Numbered from the stretch's first letter, positions 12,337 through 25,642 are shown. The stretch is 64,000 nt of DNA from Aquilaria yunnanensis (GCA_039654915.1 CM077597.1:28246001-28310000), one strand, 5' to 3'. Made by a program: numbers and translations. The notes: a model not told the origin generated them from the letters alone.

Positions 12337-14217
12337 TGAAACAACTTTGCAAGAGCTAAAGCTTGATTTCCAAGGTAACATAGTTCTTCTAAAAATTTTA
12401 TATGCTTAGAATATTTATTTTCAAGCCAAGTATCAGTATTAGAGGGTCCAATTTAGAATTGTGAAGGAAGTTAAGAATTGTTAAGCTTAATGGGTTGGAA
12501 TTTCAGTTTTGGTTTAAGGGCAAGTTGGATGAACATGCTTTTACTTTTGCTACTATTCATTTGACATTGATGGCTGGAAATTGGCCTGATCTTATTTCTT
12601 AGTGTGTTTCCTAGCTCTAAAACTCAATTCAAGCTGCTAGTATGCTAAGAAACCAAGAGAACCAAGGTGAGAATTTTTTGTGCAGCTGGAGTAGTGACCA
12701 TGAGTTGGTAAGGTTTGGGCCTTTTTATTCCTGGCCTTGATTTCATGTTTTAGGGCGCCTTGGTAGCTTATTATTATGGTTTTCTTACCTGCTGACTAGT
12801 ACACAAGGACTAGAAAGCAAGTGAACGAGTTTTGGTTAGTGTTTGCTTTCTGAAGCTGAAAGTAGCACATAAGGTTGGCAAAATTCTGTGTAGGATTCCT
12901 AAACTGGTTTTTAGGTGTTCTAGGTTCTATTTTCAAGAGTTTATATGGCTTAATTTATGATATAAATGATTAATATAGGTTTTAAATTTAAGCTACCAAG
13001 AGAGATCCTAAGGGCAACTCAAAACCAAGGCTAAAGCTATGGCATTGTGCTTAAAAATATCAAATAATCCAAGGTAAGGAATTTTAAGTTCAAGTAAGTT
13101 TAAATTAATGCATTAGAAGCTATTTAAATTGCATTAATTAAGGGAGAAAGTGGTGGCAATAAACAGGGCTAAGGCTCATGTAAGAAAAAGAGGCCTTAAG
13201 TAAGTGTTTGGGTGCTATGTGTCTAGGGGAAAATTTTGAACCTCATGAGTACCCTAACTAAGGTACCATGCTTAGAAAGATGAGCCTATAAGATCAAGCC
13301 ACACTTCTAGACAACATGATAAGAGAAAAGTAAAGAAAGAGGCAAGCAAACCTTGCTAAGGTAAGAACAAAGTTCTTGCAATGAAGTAAGGCTAGGTTAA
13401 GGTTAGGTTAACACAATAGAACCTTTTCTAATAGCCATTAGTTAAGACCTTGGAATGTAAGAGTTCGCATTAAATTATGTATTCTTATTCTGGGTCCTTA
13501 AATTTTTCTTGCAAGTTAAAAAGTTACTAAGGAGTCTCTTACAGAGAATCACCTTATTCTTACTTTGTCACATTCATATTATGCAATTATGTTTATTGTT
13601 GGACTTAATACCAAGTGAAAAGGTGCTAGAGTATGATTATAATGTAGGTATAAGCTTATGAAATCTAGACTGATTTTAAATTTTTAGTTAGTTATCATTA
13701 TGGGCTAAGTGGTTTTTTGGTCTTATAATAATATGCTTAGATCGGCAAGAGAAAATTAAAGCAATCTTCCACTATGGGTGGAAGTGCTTGAGACAGAGCT
13801 AAGTATTGTGATCTCAAATGTCTTGAAAGTTAGGTACTTAATTGTGCTAAGTTAATTCTGCAGTAAAGGCTAATGTGGAAAGACTTATAAATGTTTTTTA
13901 TAATTAATTATTGTTTTTAGGTGTACATTTGATGTGCATAGAATTGATTATAAAATTTTAAAATACTTGTTTATTTAGCTTCGGTTAATGATTTTAGTTA
14001 AAGTGTTTTATGGCTTAGGATCCTAAACTTTTAAGCGCTCTACTTTGTCTAATTTACTTACCTAAGATCGAAACAACACATGCACTTTCATATTCAAGGA
14101 TAATGGACTAGTTTTATGAAAGTCTAAAGAATCTTGAGTTTTAGTTAGCTAATTGCAACTAAGAACGGGATCACCATAGTCCTAATTAATTAAGAGATCA
14201 AGCGCAACGTATTTTAT
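12337..14217 (+). repeat. 5' LTR of the coding-empty element
   Basis: The first 26 bases align with the 3' LTR start at 33165 (both TG-nAA...CTAAAG). The match continues through a ttcaagccaag/tgcaagccaag landmark. The right end resembles the end of the LTR at 56964-59529 (agctaat, then aactaag, then gggatcac). It ends just before the primer site; the exact last base is uncertain. Confidence 0.65.
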
Positions 14218-14219
14218 AG

Positions 14220-14231
14220 TGGTATTATAGC
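14220..14231 (+). other. Primer binding site (tRNA-iMet type)
   Basis: tggtattatagc matches the canonical TGGTATCAGAGC at 10 of 12 positions. It lies directly after the LTR end, as expected for minus-strand priming by initiator tRNA-Met. Confidence 0.7.
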
Positions 14232-14778
14232 AAGTCTAAGAAGTCTTGCAAGAGTCTTACTAAAGGCTAAGACTCTAAGCTCAATGTGAAGTCCTTGTGC
14301 TCAGTATAAGTTGTTCTTATAATTATTCATATGTTTCTCATGTGTGTAGGTAGTAAGTATGTTTAGTGGATTATTAATAGTATTGTTATATTGTTTTTAC
14401 CATAGGATGTCTTTTGACTTTGGTCATAGGGACATTTTTTAAGCATAAGTAGATAATGTTACAGATATTAATGAGGATCTTAGTGACCTTGAGAAGGGTA
14501 AGTTAAGTAACACAATAATGGGCAGGTAACCTTGTGAAGGGTAAGTGACCTTAAGCTAAGTAAGTTCTCTTATGGAGGAAGTAAGTTTCCCAATAATTGA
14601 AGTAGGTGAAGGACTGAGGTGTTTCATGGTAAGCTTGGACACCAAAGCCAAGGGAAGTACCAACCCGAAGAGCTTTGTGAAGAGCATGATTAGGATGAAG
14701 AAGCAGTGGTCTATGGTAGTACCTTTCTCTATGCAAGGTAAAGTATCTCTGGATGAAGGACAATATAAGGAGTGCAAA
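14232..14778 (+). other. Internal segment of the coding-empty element (first piece)
   Basis: Short repeated words such as aagggtaagt and cctaag recur. The longest open frame (14572-14931) runs across the junction into the Athila LTR and has no recognisable motif, so I do not call a gene. Confidence 0.5.
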
Positions 14779-16201
14779 TTATATGCTCATATTTATACAT
14801 GTTTTCTAGATGTTTTTCCTAGATTATTTTTTGTCTTTTCATATATTTTTTATGAATTAGTGCTTAATGGCCTTATGTTTTATTTTCTGGTATTATTTCA
14901 ACTCTTTGTGGTTAGGAAGGATTTTGCATGAGTTTTGGAGTTGAATGGCAAGTTTTGTAGAAATTAAAGTAAACATGGCCCTAAATACACCTATGCCAGC
15001 ACCAAACATGCTTGTGTTTTCCTGTTTAACACTCGTGTTCATTGCCACACCTGTGATCCAAATTGTGTCATTTTTTATTTTTACAATCTAGAGGTGGGAG
15101 ATGGTCTTAAGCATGGCTGTGTCACAAACTGTGTTCGCTTGCTTTTAAGGTTTATTGTATTATTTTTTCTAAAAAGAAAGAGGGGAAAAGAGGAGGCAAA
15201 AATATGGAGAAAGAAAGGTTATGTTTCATTGTAGAAGGATGCCAGAGGCAGTTCAGATGACCAACTATGATTAGTTTATGCCAGAGCAAGGATTTCTTAA
15301 AGGAGAGGAACTTCAGAGATAGAGTCTTCTGTTCTTAGTTTTTTTTGCTTTCTATTTTGTTTCTTTATCAGGACAATGGGCTACTTTCTTTGGTCATGCT
15401 TAGAGCTAAAAAACCCTAGGATGATATTGTTATTATGATTACTTTTTGTTTAGTATACGTATGGTATTCATGTCATCTATCCAATGTTCTTTGATGTGTT
15501 GACTAATAGTAGTTAGCCTATTAATTGAATGTTGGATGTTGAATATATGTCGACAGTATTCGATATGTTTGTTGTGGATCATTGTTGGGTAGAAGGGATA
15601 TTATCATTGTCAGGAGTAATAGATCATCATAATATCTCTAGACTAGGGTGAAGCTTAGTAGTTGGATTGTAGAACTAATAACACATTCTTAAGATGCGTA
15701 GTAGGACTAAACACCCTATCGGTGTCTTAAAAATAGGGTTTAGTAACCGAAAGTAATAGGGAGCTAATCTATCTGAGATAGTACTCTATGGTCCAAGTCA
15801 ACTATATTCTTATTAAACCAAAGTAAGAATAATGCAATAGATTTTTAGGGAGATTTGTGTCTAAGCATGCCATATCTTGATTGTTGATTGTTTGACTTAT
15901 TTTCTATTGTCATTACCTATTTAGGTATTTGTTTTACTTCATTAGTTATTTTAGTTTAATTCTTAGTTAGTTAGTTAGCTAGTTAATCCTTTAATTTTCG
16001 GTTAGATAATACAGAGATATTGAGTATGATAGACAACTCTGTTCTGTGGTAAAAATGATCTTGATACTTGCCACTGCTATACTTGAATGATAAGTGTGCT
16101 TCCTTGTGAGTGCACATATATAAATATGGAAAAATTTGAGACATCCAAATTAAGACTTAAATTAGTGTAATGGGAAGAGCTGTGAACCAAATAGCATGTC
16201 A
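14779..16201 (+). repeat. 5' LTR of Athila-like element 1
   Basis: 1423 bp. It aligns along its length with the 3' LTR at 25643-26859 and with the fragment at 61892-62772. Landmarks are atatgctcat near the start, gtttgttgtggatca near 15570 and ttgatacttgccactgct near 16055. It ends gcatgtca, six bases before the primer site. The initial TG is mutated. Confidence 0.8.
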
Positions 16202-16207
16202 AGTTTT

Positions 16208-16225
16208 TGGCACCATTGCTGAGGA
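16208..16225 (+). other. Primer binding site (tRNA-Asp type)
   Basis: tggcaccattgctgagga matches TGGCGCCGTTGCCGGGGA, the site typical of Athila elements, at 14 of 18 positions. All four differences are transitions, three of them at CpG sites. Confidence 0.85.
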
Positions 16226-16388
16226 ACATTTGTTGAGATTTCTACCTAAAACTTTAATCTTTATTAATTTAGCCATTTATTTTCTTGTAGTATTTTTCTT
16301 TTTAAATATCTGTTTTGTTTTTAGTTTGCTAATTTCTTGTTCTTTTCTTGCTATAGAATTTGTGCATGACTCATAGCCATCCTGGCAA

Positions 16389-17840
16389 AATGATTAATGC
16401 TAATCTACAAATTGAAAGAATGTTGAAGAGACTTCACTACAGAAGGAACATTAAGTTGTATTCATTACCTCTTGAAGTAGAGGCAAAAAGGAAAAAGAAA
16501 TCAAGAGTGCTTAATCATGGAAGATCCTAATCAAGCAAGAACTATGTCTAGATATGCAAAATCTTCACCTGAAGGGATGGAATTTAGTATTGTTAGACCT
16601 CTTACCAATGCAAATAATTTTGAGATCAAGCCAAATATTATTCAGATGGTGCTTAATTATGTTCAATTTGATGGTTTGGAAAATGAAATCCAAATGCCCA
16701 TATTGCTGGTTTTCTGGAAATTTGTGATACGTCCAAAATTAATTGAGCCACTGATGGTAGCATTTGATTTAGGCTATTTTCATTTTCAATGATAGAAATC
16801 ATAATCCAATGGTTGACTTCACTTTCAAAAGGTTCTATTGCCACTTCGAATGCTCTTGCTGAAAAATTGAAATATTTTCCTCCATCTAAGACTACAAGGT
16901 TTCGTAATGATATTTCAATTTTTCGTCAAGTGGATTCTAAGACTCTCTATGAAGTTTGAGAAAGGTTTAAGGATTTATTAAGAAGATGTTCATATTATGG
17001 ATTACCTATATGCATGGATGAAAGTGCAAACATTCTATAGTGGGTTATGCTTCCAAGTAGATGGTTAATGTAGCTAGTCGTACTTTGCATAACAAAACAC
17101 TTGAAGTAGCATAGGAATTGATCGAAGAGATGGTGATGAATAATTATGAATGGAAATTATAAAATAGAATTAAACTAAGTAGAGTAGCTACAGTTCAAAA
17201 TTTTGATACTTATTCAGCAATGGCTAATCAAGTTGAAACTTTAATAAGAGAATTCAAAAAATTTTCTACTAGTCCGAAGCAAGCTAGAGTGATGCAATGT
17301 AAATTTTATGGAAAAGATCAATCAAATCATGATTGCCAGGGGCACAACTAGATGATTGGGACTGAGTAAGTGGATTTTGTTAGAAATCCACTGATGCCAC
17401 AGAACAATCCATGTAGCAATACCTGGAATTTGGGATGGAAAAACCATCCTTATTTTTTTGAAGTAAATAGAGGCAACAACAATCTCATGGTTTTAAATCT
17501 AGACCACCACAGGAAAGAAGGCTGACTATAGAAAAATTAATATCAAAGTACATGTAACATTCTGTTGATAGAATTGATGTAACTAAATTAGAATTAAGGA
17601 ATATGAGAGCAATCATACAAAATTTTAAGACTTTCCTAGGCCAAGTAGCTAAGAAGGTTTTAGAGGGGATGTAAGGTGCTTTGCCAGCCAATACCGAGCT
17701 GAATCTAAGAGGAGCATATATTCCAATGTTCCATCAAATGGTGAGTGATGATGTAGATGTCAAGGTTTTGGAAAGGAAGGAATAACCCCTAATAGTAATC
17801 AAAGAGGATGTCTAGCTAATGATGTTATATCAAGCACTTG
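16389..17840 (+). pseudogene. Athila-like gag, degenerate
   Basis: Several frames hold gag signatures. RPLTNANNFEIKP (about 16597) is the conserved start of the Athila capsid region. ERFKDLLRRC (about 16960), IEEMVMNNYEW (about 17120) and FYGKDQSNHDC near the C-terminal zinc-knuckle position follow in family order. Stops and frameshifts are frequent. After the usual post-gag segment (LPANTELNLRG, about 17683) the sequence jumps straight to the tail that normally ends pol (the ggaggtagcccaa phrase at 17850), so the whole pol region is missing. Gag would package element RNA into virus-like particles; this copy cannot. Confidence 0.8.
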
Positions 17841-19474
17841 TTGGGAGGTAGCCCAAGCAATAAATTTTCCACTATAGTCTAATTAATTTTGATTCTTTAC
17901 TTTAAATTTTCTTATTAGTAGTTAATTGTTTTAGATTGTCCTTTAACTCTAATCTATATGCTTTCATGCAGGAGAATAGGCTCATTTAGGAAGGAAACTT
18001 TCATGGAAAGAGGCGAGAAAAAGCTATGGTCACATTCAGGTAAGTGCTAAGAAAATTTTAAAGTTATAGACCCTAAACATGCCCTTTAGCAAGCCCATGT
18101 TCAGGGCAGTGTTAGCCAACATGGTCTCAAACACAACTATCATTGCACTGAAAAATGATTTTTCTAAGAAGTTTTTAAATTTAGTCCTAGTAGGCCAAGC
18201 ACGGCCTTAGATACCCTCATGTTTATAACTGTGTTTGCTTAAAGTTAAAAATTCCAGAGAGAAAATATGTTTGGAGACATGCTCATGATTGAATGTATGT
18301 TTACTAAGCATGGTTTTGATCATGCCCGTGTTCAAGAGCATGTCACCTTTCTGTTTTCAAAAGTTTTAAACTCCAGTTTTCAAACATGATCCTTTGCATG
18401 ACCATGTTTTAAAGCCTGTTTTGCTAACATAGTCAAATTCACACTCATGTTTTGAACTATGTTAGCCATCTGTTGTTGAGTGTTTTTAGTTCTACACACC
18501 AAACATGGTCTATGTCACGACTGTGTTTTAGCTATGAGTTTTAAATATTTTGGGTTTTAAATGTCAAACACAGCTAGTTTCACAGTCGTGTGGCAAAGTG
18601 TGTTTAACAAGTTTTAACGAACATAGTCTTGAACACACCTATGTTCATGACCGTGTCACTTAAATATATAAGCTTGTCATAATTTTCCACTAGAACCCTT
18701 ACCCTGTTCACATGAAACTCTTCATTCTTATTCCCTAAGCCCCCAAACTAAAACCCTAGCTTACTTACATACCAAGCAAGGTTTTCCTTCATCAAAAGGC
18801 CCTATTTGCAAGCTAAATAGTTGATTTTGTTCCCTATTTTTTTCTCTCCCTACCCAGGTAATTTTCTTTCTCTAGCTTTAGTAGAATTTTATGAATAATT
18901 TTATTGATTTTTTTCTATGGGTAGGAGTTATTTGATACATTTAACTGATATCTCACTCCCATTAAGGTTAGTTTTGAGTTTTTGGCATGATTCTTTATTA
19001 TGGATGAATTTGGCTATTTGTGCTGAAAGTTGAAAAGTTGGGATACAAATGCTTGTGGGATTGATGAATTTTTTGCTATTGCTTGAGGTTTTCAAGCTAT
19101 TGGATGATGTTAATTAGTTTTTATTGATTCATGCAATTTATTTGAGTCACTTGGAATTCCTATTTGAATTGGATTATGATTGCTATAAGGCTTGGTAGTC
19201 TTTAAGAATGATAGTGGATTATGTTTCTTGAGCTATAAGAAAGAGCATTGATATGGATTGAATTGATTTATTTTCCCTGACTTTTATGCATTCAATGTTG
19301 GTTATCATGGCTGGTAACCTCAATACCTAGTTTGAGTTGACTCATGTTATATAGGGGACATCAAATTAATTTCTTTTAGATTTCTAATTCTTATGATTAT
19401 AAACAAATACTAGTATTGGATTTGAGATTTTTGTTGTAACAGGGAACATTTTGTTGCCATTTTTAGTATGTTAG
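17841..19474 (+). other. Athila-like spacer between gag and third ORF
   Basis: Non-coding. From about 18060 to 18660 many decayed copies of a cacgaccgtgtt-like, partly palindromic word occur, a composition also seen in both Athila LTRs here. A TATA-less T-rich stretch follows, then an exon/intron-like cccag-gtaat junction at about 18856. The same spacer type follows gag in element 2 (49590-50150). Confidence 0.55.
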
Positions 19475-19866
19475 ATGATGAATGAAGAGATGAGCCATGG
19501 TGGGAGCAAGAGTGATTACAACCAGTTTATCTCTATTCAGGCATTCTAGGTGCATGAAGCTGCCGTAGGAAGTAAACCTACACAGTAGCTCAGTTTTGAC
19601 TACTCCAACCTCTACAGCTAGCTAATTATCGCCACCATCAAATGTTAGGGGTGGCAAGTTCATTGTAGACTGCCAAGGGTCCTTCCCATGATGCTTGTAT
19701 GTGAATTCTATGCAAATGCCCATGCTAGTGGCCATTTCCCTGACTGCATGATTTAGGAGTGAGTGAGAGGGAGGCAACTGATCATTCATGTTGACTAGCT
19801 CAACGCACTCTTTGTTGTTTAGAATATTCAAGGGCCCACTCATTGACTAACACCAGAGGGGATGTC
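19475..19866 (+). pseudogene. Athila-like third ORF, 5' part (plant transposon protein domain)
   Basis: Begins at ATG with MMNEEMSHGGSKSD and reaches CEFYANAHASG. The EFYAN motif (19703-19717) marks the putative plant transposon protein domain of Athila and related elements. The role of this protein is not established. Several stops interrupt it. The solo LTR at 19872 cuts it, with target duplication tatgg. The rest lies from 23952. Confidence 0.65.
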
Positions 19867-21279
19867 TATGGTGCAAAGGCTCTACTAGTGTTTCCTCTAC
19901 TTTGAATGTTGAGGTAAGTAAATCCCAAGTTATTTCCCTAAAATAAGTTTTATTATCCAAGAAAAGCAAGCTAAGTAAGGACTAAGTTGAGTTCCAAAGT
20001 GTGATTGGCACCTAAAGGGCAAAGAGGGTAAAATGGTAATTTTGACACAAGTTAGTGGCATGACCATACTTTTAGTGAAATTAGGTTCATGCAAGTATTT
20101 TGAGGTAGATGAGTTAGGACTATAGGTATTTCTAGCCATTTGAACCAAAAGTGGAAGTTAAGGGTGAAAAATGCACTAAATGAGAAATTGAGCTATTATG
20201 TGTTATAATAGGCTTAACTGACTTAAGGGCAAGGTGTTTAGGTAAGAAATACCTTTCAATGGGACCAAGGAGTGTTGGTGTAGGAAGAGTTTAAGTGGCC
20301 TAATTGATTCAAAGTTAAGCTTAAGGGCTAAGATGTCAAGTGGAAGAGAGTTTGGTTAAGTTAGAAAGGGTGGCTATATAAATGGAAGATATGACACTAT
20401 TCATCATCTCCCCCATTTTCCATTTTCATGGCTCTCTCTCCTTCATAGCTCCTCCTCATCAAAGCTCCCAAATCACCTAAAATTCTATGAAATTTGAAGG
20501 TCTAAAAGCTATCCCAAGAAGCCCTTAGCTCATTTTTGGTGTATTTGGTGCATTTAGATTTGTTCTTGCAAGTTTTTGGCTCAATCCCTAAGGTAAACAT
20601 CTTTGATCCTTATGGGTTAGTTCTAATCTTGTTAAATGGTTAGAAATGGTCTTCATTTTATGCCTTTGGTGTCCAATTTGGTTGAATTCAAGCTTGGAAC
20701 TCAAAGGAAGTCCATGGTGCTCAAGTGTGCTTGTTTTAAGGATGATTTGAGGTAATGGATTTAAGTTAATTCAGCTCAAATAATTGATATAAATGTAGTA
20801 TTACATGCGGGAATGAAGTAGAAATAAGACCCATGTGAGGATTGAAAGTTTGAGCAAGTTTCGTGCAAGTTGACAAAAGTTGCACAATGCTGTAGAGCAT
20901 TGGCGATGCGTCACGCATTGCTAGTTGTGACGCAAGTTGGCAACGCATCACTGGTGATCGTCCAGGAATTCTGAGCATTGATGCCATGTTACCGAAGGCA
21001 TCGCTAAGGCATAAGTCCCTCAAGTTCAGGGCATCCTAAGAGTTTCTCAATTTCTCGGTTACCATCCCTAAGCCAATTTAAGATGTCCTGTAGCCTCGGT
21101 TGGGTATAGAACTCATTACTAAGTTGGGAATTATGCATTATTTAGGTGGTAGCTAAGTGATGTGGTTAAGGTAGGGTAAGTAATGGTGGCTAGGGGTTAG
21201 AGTCCTTAAGTTGCTACAGGACATCTTAAAGTGGTAAGAGGGTTTCAGATTCTTTGTTGGCCCAAGTGGGAGGTCATAG

Positions 21280-22692
21280 TGTTAGTATTGTGCCAAAAGC
21301 CAATCATGAGATGATTATATTTCTGCACATTGAGTTATGATATTTTATTAAGGCATTAATCCAGCAATTATGTTTGTTGTTTTGTTTCTGCGTAATGTAA
21401 TAAACATAATTGTAACCCAAGAATAATGATATTCTCAAACGTCCCTGGTCTAGTATTATTGTGGAGCGGGTTGCAATAATACATAACGACTAGTATATGT
21501 GGAGACTAATATGAGATAGATAGTCTACATATGGGTACAAGTTGGAGAACTTGTGTACTGGACCGACCCACCAAGAGAACACTACATGGATCGTTATATG
21601 AGTGTCATAAGTGATTCTCATAGTGATCATGGTATATGTAGTCCTTCGACCTAAGATCATCAAGGTTTCCTACATGTGAGTCATGTACTTTGATACTTCC
21701 CTTTGTTGCTCGTAACTAAGTGAACTTGAAGGAGGTCATTGGGTGTGTCATATATCATGCGGAGGGATTTATACGATCAAGATGGGATTTGTCCTTCCAA
21801 TGTAACGAGAGTGATATCTTCGGGCCCCTTGATAGAGTAAGACTTAGAAAAATGCATGGCCATGCTCAGATGAGTTGATATACGATATTAATATCATCAG
21901 TTTAAGTTGGTCTACTCGGTAATCAAGAAACCAAAGATTGGGCTATACGAGAGTGACACATTCCATGTCTCGTGCTTAGTCTTGATAACTTAGACAAAGG
22001 GACAATGGCATATATCAGTAATGATCATAAAGGTTTAGTTGAATCACCGACAATCTTGTCACTTGGGTAGCAATGGTGTGTTGCTAGACACCGCTCATTA
22101 CTTATGATCATATATGTGATTTATGATCGTTGCCAACGTGTTAAGAGCCTATTGGGTCACACACATAGAGCTATTTGGATCATTAGAGTGCATGGGCTAA
22201 TTATTTGGGTTATGGTTTTACAATAATTTCATATTAATAATGGGCCTAAGAGTTGAGCCATTATTAAGCCCAAAATTGAAGCCTAATTGGATTAGGGCTT
22301 TGAAACCCAGTAGGCCTGGAAGTTGAGTCTCACTATAAATATAACTTTTAGTGAGAATTCGTAGCTTCTTACCCTAGCCTCCCAAAAGGACAGCTGCATT
22401 CTTCTCTTGCAATTGCTTGGAGGACACAAGCTAGCACTGCGAGCGCAAGAGAAACGCATCTGTCGGGATGTGGTGGAAGTGTGGTGATCCTGAGAGGCTT
22501 GTGTGGATACCATAGAGATCTTGAACATATCAACTATTCAGGTTTTGTGATTCGACTATATACTTAGGTGAGAGATCTCAACGAAAAATTAGGTATGAAA
22601 ATTTTTGAACGCCCGGTTTACCCCATTTTACTTGGATCCTGGAGGGTTTTGGTTAAATTCCATTGCACTTGTTTGGCTCCTAAAACCCAACA
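21280..22692 (+). mobile_element. Solo LTR of a second, copia-sized family, nested
   Basis: The 1413 bp segment starts TGTTAGTATTGTG and ends AACCCAACA. It is flanked by catag at 21275-21279 and 22693-22697. The host LTR reads on across it. A near-identical copy is at 46039-47453. Size and ends would suit a Ty1/copia element, but no coding region is present to prove the superfamily. Confidence 0.9.
22334..22341 (+). promoter_or_regulatory. TATA box of the copia-sized LTR
   Basis: tataaata in a cactataaatataac context, about 360 bp before the LTR end. It is conserved at 47093-47100 in the other copy. It is the likely core of the LTR promoter. Confidence 0.6.
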
Positions 22693-23174
22693 CATAGATC
22701 TTTGGGCAATGAAAAGGAAACCCAAAAGGATCCTAACCAAACCTTATGGTTTGGTAAGTAAGCCACTAAGGAGCCCTAAGCTAAGCTCGAAGAGCTTGGT
22801 AAGTTGAACCACATAAGGTAGCTACCCTACACAATAAGTTAAGGGAAGTGATGGGTAAGGAAGGAGTAAGCGATGACTTACTCTAAGTAACTCGTCAGAG
22901 GCAAGCAATGGTTGAGTAAGTGACGACTTACTTTGAGGCGCCCGTAAGAGGACTTCATGGGGTTGGTTAAGTATTAGCATAGGATACGAGGGCCAGTATC
23001 CAAGTACACTAGCTATTTGAGCTCATGGCAAGTCTAGGTGTAAGGAAGTCCTAAGTGTATTTGCATCTGCATATTTCATCCATTCATCCACCTATCCATT
23101 ATTTGCATTGTTTGTTGTTGTTGTTCTTATTTTTATTCTGGTTGTACTGTTGGTTGATTGTTTCTTCTGTATGT

Positions 23175-23194
23175 TATATATATATATATATATA
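23175..23194. repeat. (TA)10 microsatellite
   Basis: Twenty bases of pure alternating TA within the solo LTR. It is absent from the related minus-strand copy. Confidence 0.95.
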
Positions 23195-23951
23195 CTTGTT
23201 GTGCTTTGCATGCTTGCATTTGTTTCCCTTTACAGGTACTGAATCCCTTACTAAGCACTTTAGAGTACTCACCCCTTAAGTGTTGTGCAGGTATTAAGTG
23301 GGCTAGTCGGGCTTAACAGTTGGTAGGGGGCAACTATTAAGGCTAAGTTTATTGGATTAAAGGTATTCTCTAAGTAGGAAACTCCAAAATTCTAAGTTAC
23401 TTATGGCATAAGATAGTGCTGACCAAAATGTTTGCCTAATAGTTTGAGGCTAAGTGAGTATAAGGATAGTGTGGCGCATTACTTGAAGCTAGCTTGCTTG
23501 GGTGAAGATTTAAGGACGGTTATTAGTAGATATACGTTACTTCTTTTACATGTATGGTATTTTCATACAATGTGATTGGCTTTACTAGTGTCCATTAGTG
23601 TGTATAACGCCAGAGTTACATTTAGGTGCATATGAGATTGATATGTATGCACATAGTTGTTACTTGAAGTTAAAGCAACTAAAGTTTTATGTCTTCGCTT
23701 GTTTTGAATTGCATTTTTATGAATCACCGTGCACTATTTTCAATGTTGTTTTAAATTATTTTTATTGCATAGCCAGGATAATGCACGTGTATTTCCTATG
23801 GATGGTAGGCTAAGTAACTAGTTTGACGTAATGATTTAAGATGCTTCATAAGTAATAACTAGCCAATTGTAAGCAAGTGGGATCATAGTTCCATAATAGC
23901 CTACCGGTGGAAGAAAATTTAGGACCCTAGGACTTGTTCCACCACATATGG

Positions 23952-24400
23952 TGATATGTAGGAGACCAGTTGCATGGGCCACTTGATTAGGTTTGTCGGC
24001 CACCATCCTTGTGTTAGAGTTGAGTTGTGATTTTTTGGCTTGGCTTTCATTTATTTATGCAAGTTTTTTCCCCACCATGCCTACCCCATACGTGATTGTG
24101 GAAAAATATGAGATTGTTTATGTTGCTGCCATTGATGGTCCTATTGATGTGGGGACGCTCATTTGGATGATATTATGGAGGCCGTAACTAATTATGGGCC
24201 CAATATGGGTTTTCTAGAGTTAATTACATAGTTGATGAAGCAACATGGTATATGTGATTTTAATGACCATGAAAGATTATTATATGTGGAAAAAGTGATT
24301 TTAGTGGGCTCATTTGTGCAGGCTTGTTCATATGGGGGAAGACGTCCGCGATATCACGACATTGTTGATAGTAGTTTGGAGGATCATCTCTGACAAAAGA
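23952..24400 (+). pseudogene. Athila-like third ORF, 3' part
   Basis: Continuation of 19475-19866 after the solo LTR. Only weak coding traces remain (for example the short open frame 23993-24187) and stops are frequent. Its identity rests mainly on position: it precedes the 3' spacer that also follows the third ORF in element 2 (60481-61891). Confidence 0.45.
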
Positions 24401-25642
24401 TGATTGATGGATTTCAGGACACTCATTCTCTTTCATTTATTTACTTTTCATGCTTGTGGATATTACCTGTTTTATTTTCTTAGTTATGTTGGATATTGTT
24501 ATTGGAGCATTGGTTGCTCCTTATTTTAGTTGCTTTTATATTTCTGTTCTAGTAGTTATATTTCTAGCCTTTTTTGCTTTTTTTGTTTTAATGATTATAT
24601 TTTCTGTTTTCTTGGAAGATTTTCACTACTAAACCTGAGGCTTAAACAATTTTTATGGATCTTTTGGAACACCAACTTATGCATCAAGCAACTGAATTTT
24701 TTAGGGTAGTATCAGTTTCTAATACTCATTTCTTTTTCACTTTCAATTTTCAATGTTTGTACATTAAGGGCAATGCACATTTTAAGTGTGGGGAAGTGGG
24801 TAGCTTAGGCTCTATGTTTTCATTTTTGTTTAGTGAATTTTTGAATTTTAGTGAATTTTTAAATTTTAGAGCTAAAATTTTGTTTCGGATGACTTTGTTG
24901 AAGGAAAGTGATTATTAGTTTATTGTCATGAGTTCTTATCTTGAGTATCAAGTAAATGATTCTTGGGATATTTAACTTATGTACATAAATGTTTTGAAAA
25001 TGATTTTGCAAATCACAATCAAGCTATTGGAATATGGTCTTTAGAAGCTGTTATTTCTATGTCAAGTTTTATGTTTGGTATACTATTAAAAAAAAAGTAA
25101 GGTTTGCAAGTTCTTACGTTTGGAATTATAGAGGCATGAGTATGATCAAAATCACCTTAAATTGTGTTAAGAAATAGCTTAGGTATAGACAGTGCACCTG
25201 AAGTGTACACTTACTACAAAGTTTAACAACACATGAGGATGAGTGTTTAAAGATGATGAAAAGTGAATGAAAAGTTCAATCAATTGCCTATTACCATGGA
25301 ATGTGGTATGAATGGTTGTGCATAATGAGCTCCAATTTAGTGTGGCTCTGTGCTTTTTGCTTTGAATAAAAATTTGATATTTTCTCCTAAACTGTAAGAT
25401 GTATACGTTGCTAGTTATAATAAATTATTCCCATTAACGTATTTTGTTTTAGAAGTGTTAGATTGAACGTGTTACATCCTTGGTAGTCTTGTTAATTTTT
25501 CACAATCCTTAAAGTCTCAATCCTCTATTCTATCTTTTTCTACTCAAGAGTGTGATCATTTCCTATTTTATTTTTTTTTTCTAGATTTTCTTTTTACCAA
25601 TTGTTGAGGGCATGTAAAAGTTCAAGTGTGGGGGAAAAAATA
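24400..25642 (+). other. Athila-like 3' spacer with two polypurine tracts
   Basis: Non-coding and collinear with 60481-61891 in element 2 (shared ttatgcatcaagcaac and tagtatcagtttct landmarks). The final polypurine tract, gggggaaaaaa, is at about 25630-25640, just before the 3' LTR. A second G-rich tract (gtgtggggaagtggg, about 24786) is also conserved in element 2. Confidence 0.65.

Larger units (their letters stand above)
19872..23946 (+). mobile_element. Solo LTR (Tekay-like family) with perfect target duplication
   Basis: Starts TGCAAAGGCTCT and ends TTCCACCACA. Identical 5-mers tatgg flank it at 19867-19871 and 23947-23951. Without the nested LTR at 21280-22692 the LTR is about 2.66 kb. 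It matches the minus-strand solo LTR at 6135-12284 closely and the LTRs at 27791, 50650 and 56964 more distantly (shared blocks ggtaaaatggtaattttga, gaattatgcattattta). No primer site or coding region follows, so it is a solo LTR. It lies within the Athila-like third ORF. Confidence 0.9.

Noticed and set aside
23055..23279. Hydrophobic open frame resembling frames at 9036-9221 (minus), 52329-52583 and 58580-58870
   Set aside because: All lie at the same place in copies of related LTRs. Resemblance is explained by LTR descent, the frame differs between copies, and the 27791 copy has stops in it.
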